A stretch of DNA of 5,975 nt from positions 1 to 5,975 of the forward strand of contig CAIKDL010000103.1 in assembly GCA_903826185.1 (NCBI GenBank). The letters are read 5' to 3'. Positions 5,179 to 5,975 of the stretch are shown here, in pieces. The stretch's first letter is position 1. Every line of letters starts with the position of its first letter. The DNA comes from an uncultured bacterium. GTDB taxonomy: Bacteria > Patescibacteriota > Minisyncoccia > Phycocordibacterales > PALSA-1337. Made by a program: the position numbers and the translations under genes. The notes beneath the pieces are model-generated. The model ran no database searches, was not told where the DNA came from, and saw nothing but the letters and a program-made list of their open reading frames with translations.

Positions 5179-5975
5179 ATGAATATAAATAATATAAGCA
5201 ACAAGACAGCTAACGTTATTCTTTGCATAGCTATCGCAGTCGCGGTTGGTTTCGTGGCCGGTTTCTACGTTCAATACAAAAACGCATCTCCTCGGCCAAC
5301 ACCAGCTACTCCAGATAGCACCAAAGTTACAGATGCTCAATTTGCGCCATTTTGGAACGCCTGGGACATATTAAGCAATAGGTTTGTTGATGCGTCCAGC
5401 ACTAGCAACCAGCAGAAGATTTACGGCTCTATTAAGGGTTTAGCGTCTTCTTTTGGTGATCCTTATACAACATATTTTCCGCCAACCCAGGCCAAGATAT
5501 TTCTGGATGACATCTCCGGTAATTTCGGCGGAGTTGGCATGGAAATCGGCATGAAGAACAACCAACTCATCGTCATTGCTCCGCTCAAAGACAGTCCAGC
5601 GGCGCGCGCTGGAGTAAAGTCTGGTGATTTCATCCTTTCGATCAATGGCACCACGACAGCCGACATGAGTGTCGATGAAGCCGTTTCCTATATTCGCGGT
5701 CCGAAAGGCACAGATGTCAAAGTATCTTTCTTGCCAAAGGACACCAACAAGCCAGTCGATCGCGTGATCACTCGTGATACCATCAAGATCCCAACTTTGG
5801 ACGTGGTACCAAGGACTGATGGTATCTTCGTCATGAAGCTCTATAGCTTCACCGCACAATCTCCAAATTTATTCCATGACGCTTTACGTCAGTTTGTCCT
5901 AACCGGAGATCATAAACTTATTCTTGATCTTCGTGGTGATCCTGGTGGCTATTTGGACGCGGCGTGGTATATGGC
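5179..5975 (+). CDS. S41-family C-terminal processing protease (CtpA-like), partial at right edge
   Basis: Carboxy-terminal processing proteases cut extracytoplasmic proteins with a Ser-Lys dyad. The 265 codons present encode a short N-terminal tail, one hydrophobic segment (about 11-31, VILCIAIAVAVGFVAGFY) acting as a signal anchor, and a Pro/Thr-rich linker (38-45). A helical N-terminal region follows that includes SFGDPYTTYFPP (91-102), usual in CtpA proteins. Next is a PDZ domain (about 113-187: GGVGMEIG binding loop, then SPAARAGVKSGDFILSING), and the protease core opens with LILDLRGDPGGYLDAA (247-262). The catalytic serine and lysine would lie beyond the window, so activity cannot be judged. 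The enzyme should be anchored in the membrane with its catalytic part outside. The ATG at 5179 directly precedes the anchor and fits the promoter upstream; no Shine-Dalgarno site is seen. It diverges from corA. The symbol ctpA is plausible but left blank because several S41 subtypes exist. Confidence 0.93.
   Translation, partial: MNINNISNKTANVILCIAIAVAVGFVAGFYVQYKNASPRPTPATPDSTKVTDAQFAPFWNAWDILSNRFVDASSTSNQQKIYGSIKGLASSFGDPYTTYFPPTQAKIFLDDISGNFGGVGMEIGMKNNQLIVIAPLKDSPAARAGVKSGDFILSINGTTTADMSVDEAVSYIRGPKGTDVKVSFLPKDTNKPVDRVITRDTIKIPTLDVVPRTDGIFVMKLYSFTAQSPNLFHDALRQFVLTGDHKLILDLRGDPGGYLDAAWYM

Noticed and set aside
5113..5340. Longer CorA N-terminus beginning at 5340 (or at 5139/5136)
   Set aside because: The extension reads across the divergent S41 gene start and the promoters, and its residues do not resemble CorA; the ATG at 5112 sits right after a good -10.
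5440..5859. Minus-strand ORFs 5440-5859 and 5463-5666
   Set aside because: They are antisense to the S41 protease frame, whose PDZ and protease motifs are unmistakable.

Overview
This 5,975-base window carries four complete, recognisable genes (recR, dnaB, cysS and a corA-family gene), one complete small gene of unknown function, and two genes cut by the window ends. The best guess at the source is a member of the Candidate Phyla Radiation (Patescibacteria). The reasons are the very tight stop-start gene junctions, the scarcity of Shine-Dalgarno sites, the CysRS variant that reads VGHLSGENSG-GEDKM and THHNNEIAQSEA, and the divergent RecR. This is inference; no rRNA or other marker is present. 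TGA, TAA and TAG all serve as stops, so nothing suggests a recoded UGA.

Left half, minus strand: dnaB (replicative helicase, 2158 to 782) is followed one base later by recR (recombination mediator, 780 to 130). After 88 bases comes the start of a third gene, which has a strong Shine-Dalgarno site and a hydrophobic N-terminus and runs off the left edge. dnaB appears to start its own transcript from an extended -10 box placed so that the mRNA would begin at the ATG itself.

Middle: a 264-base gap upstream of dnaB holds two imperfect hairpins and no convincing gene. It is followed by a plus-strand gene for an 84-residue, highly charged, probably coiled-coil protein (2423 to 2677). That gene converges on cysS across an 89-base gap containing a weak terminator candidate.

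Right half: corA-cysS (minus strand, 5112 to 2767) is a two-gene operon with a zero-base stop-start junction. It diverges from a plus-strand S41 (CtpA-type) protease gene that begins at 5179 and runs off the right edge. The 66-base divergent spacer has two back-to-back promoters whose -35 boxes overlap, inside a short inverted repeat. Both promoters predict leaderless or nearly leaderless mRNAs.

The genes are mostly core: replication and repair (dnaB, recR), translation (cysS), ion transport (corA) and cell-envelope proteolysis (S41). No mobile element, CRISPR array, tRNA or rRNA was seen. The most interesting signals are the consistent leaderless start architecture, the overlapping divergent promoters, the RecR zinc-loop expansion with an altered Toprim residue, and the possibly structured RNA region upstream of dnaB.
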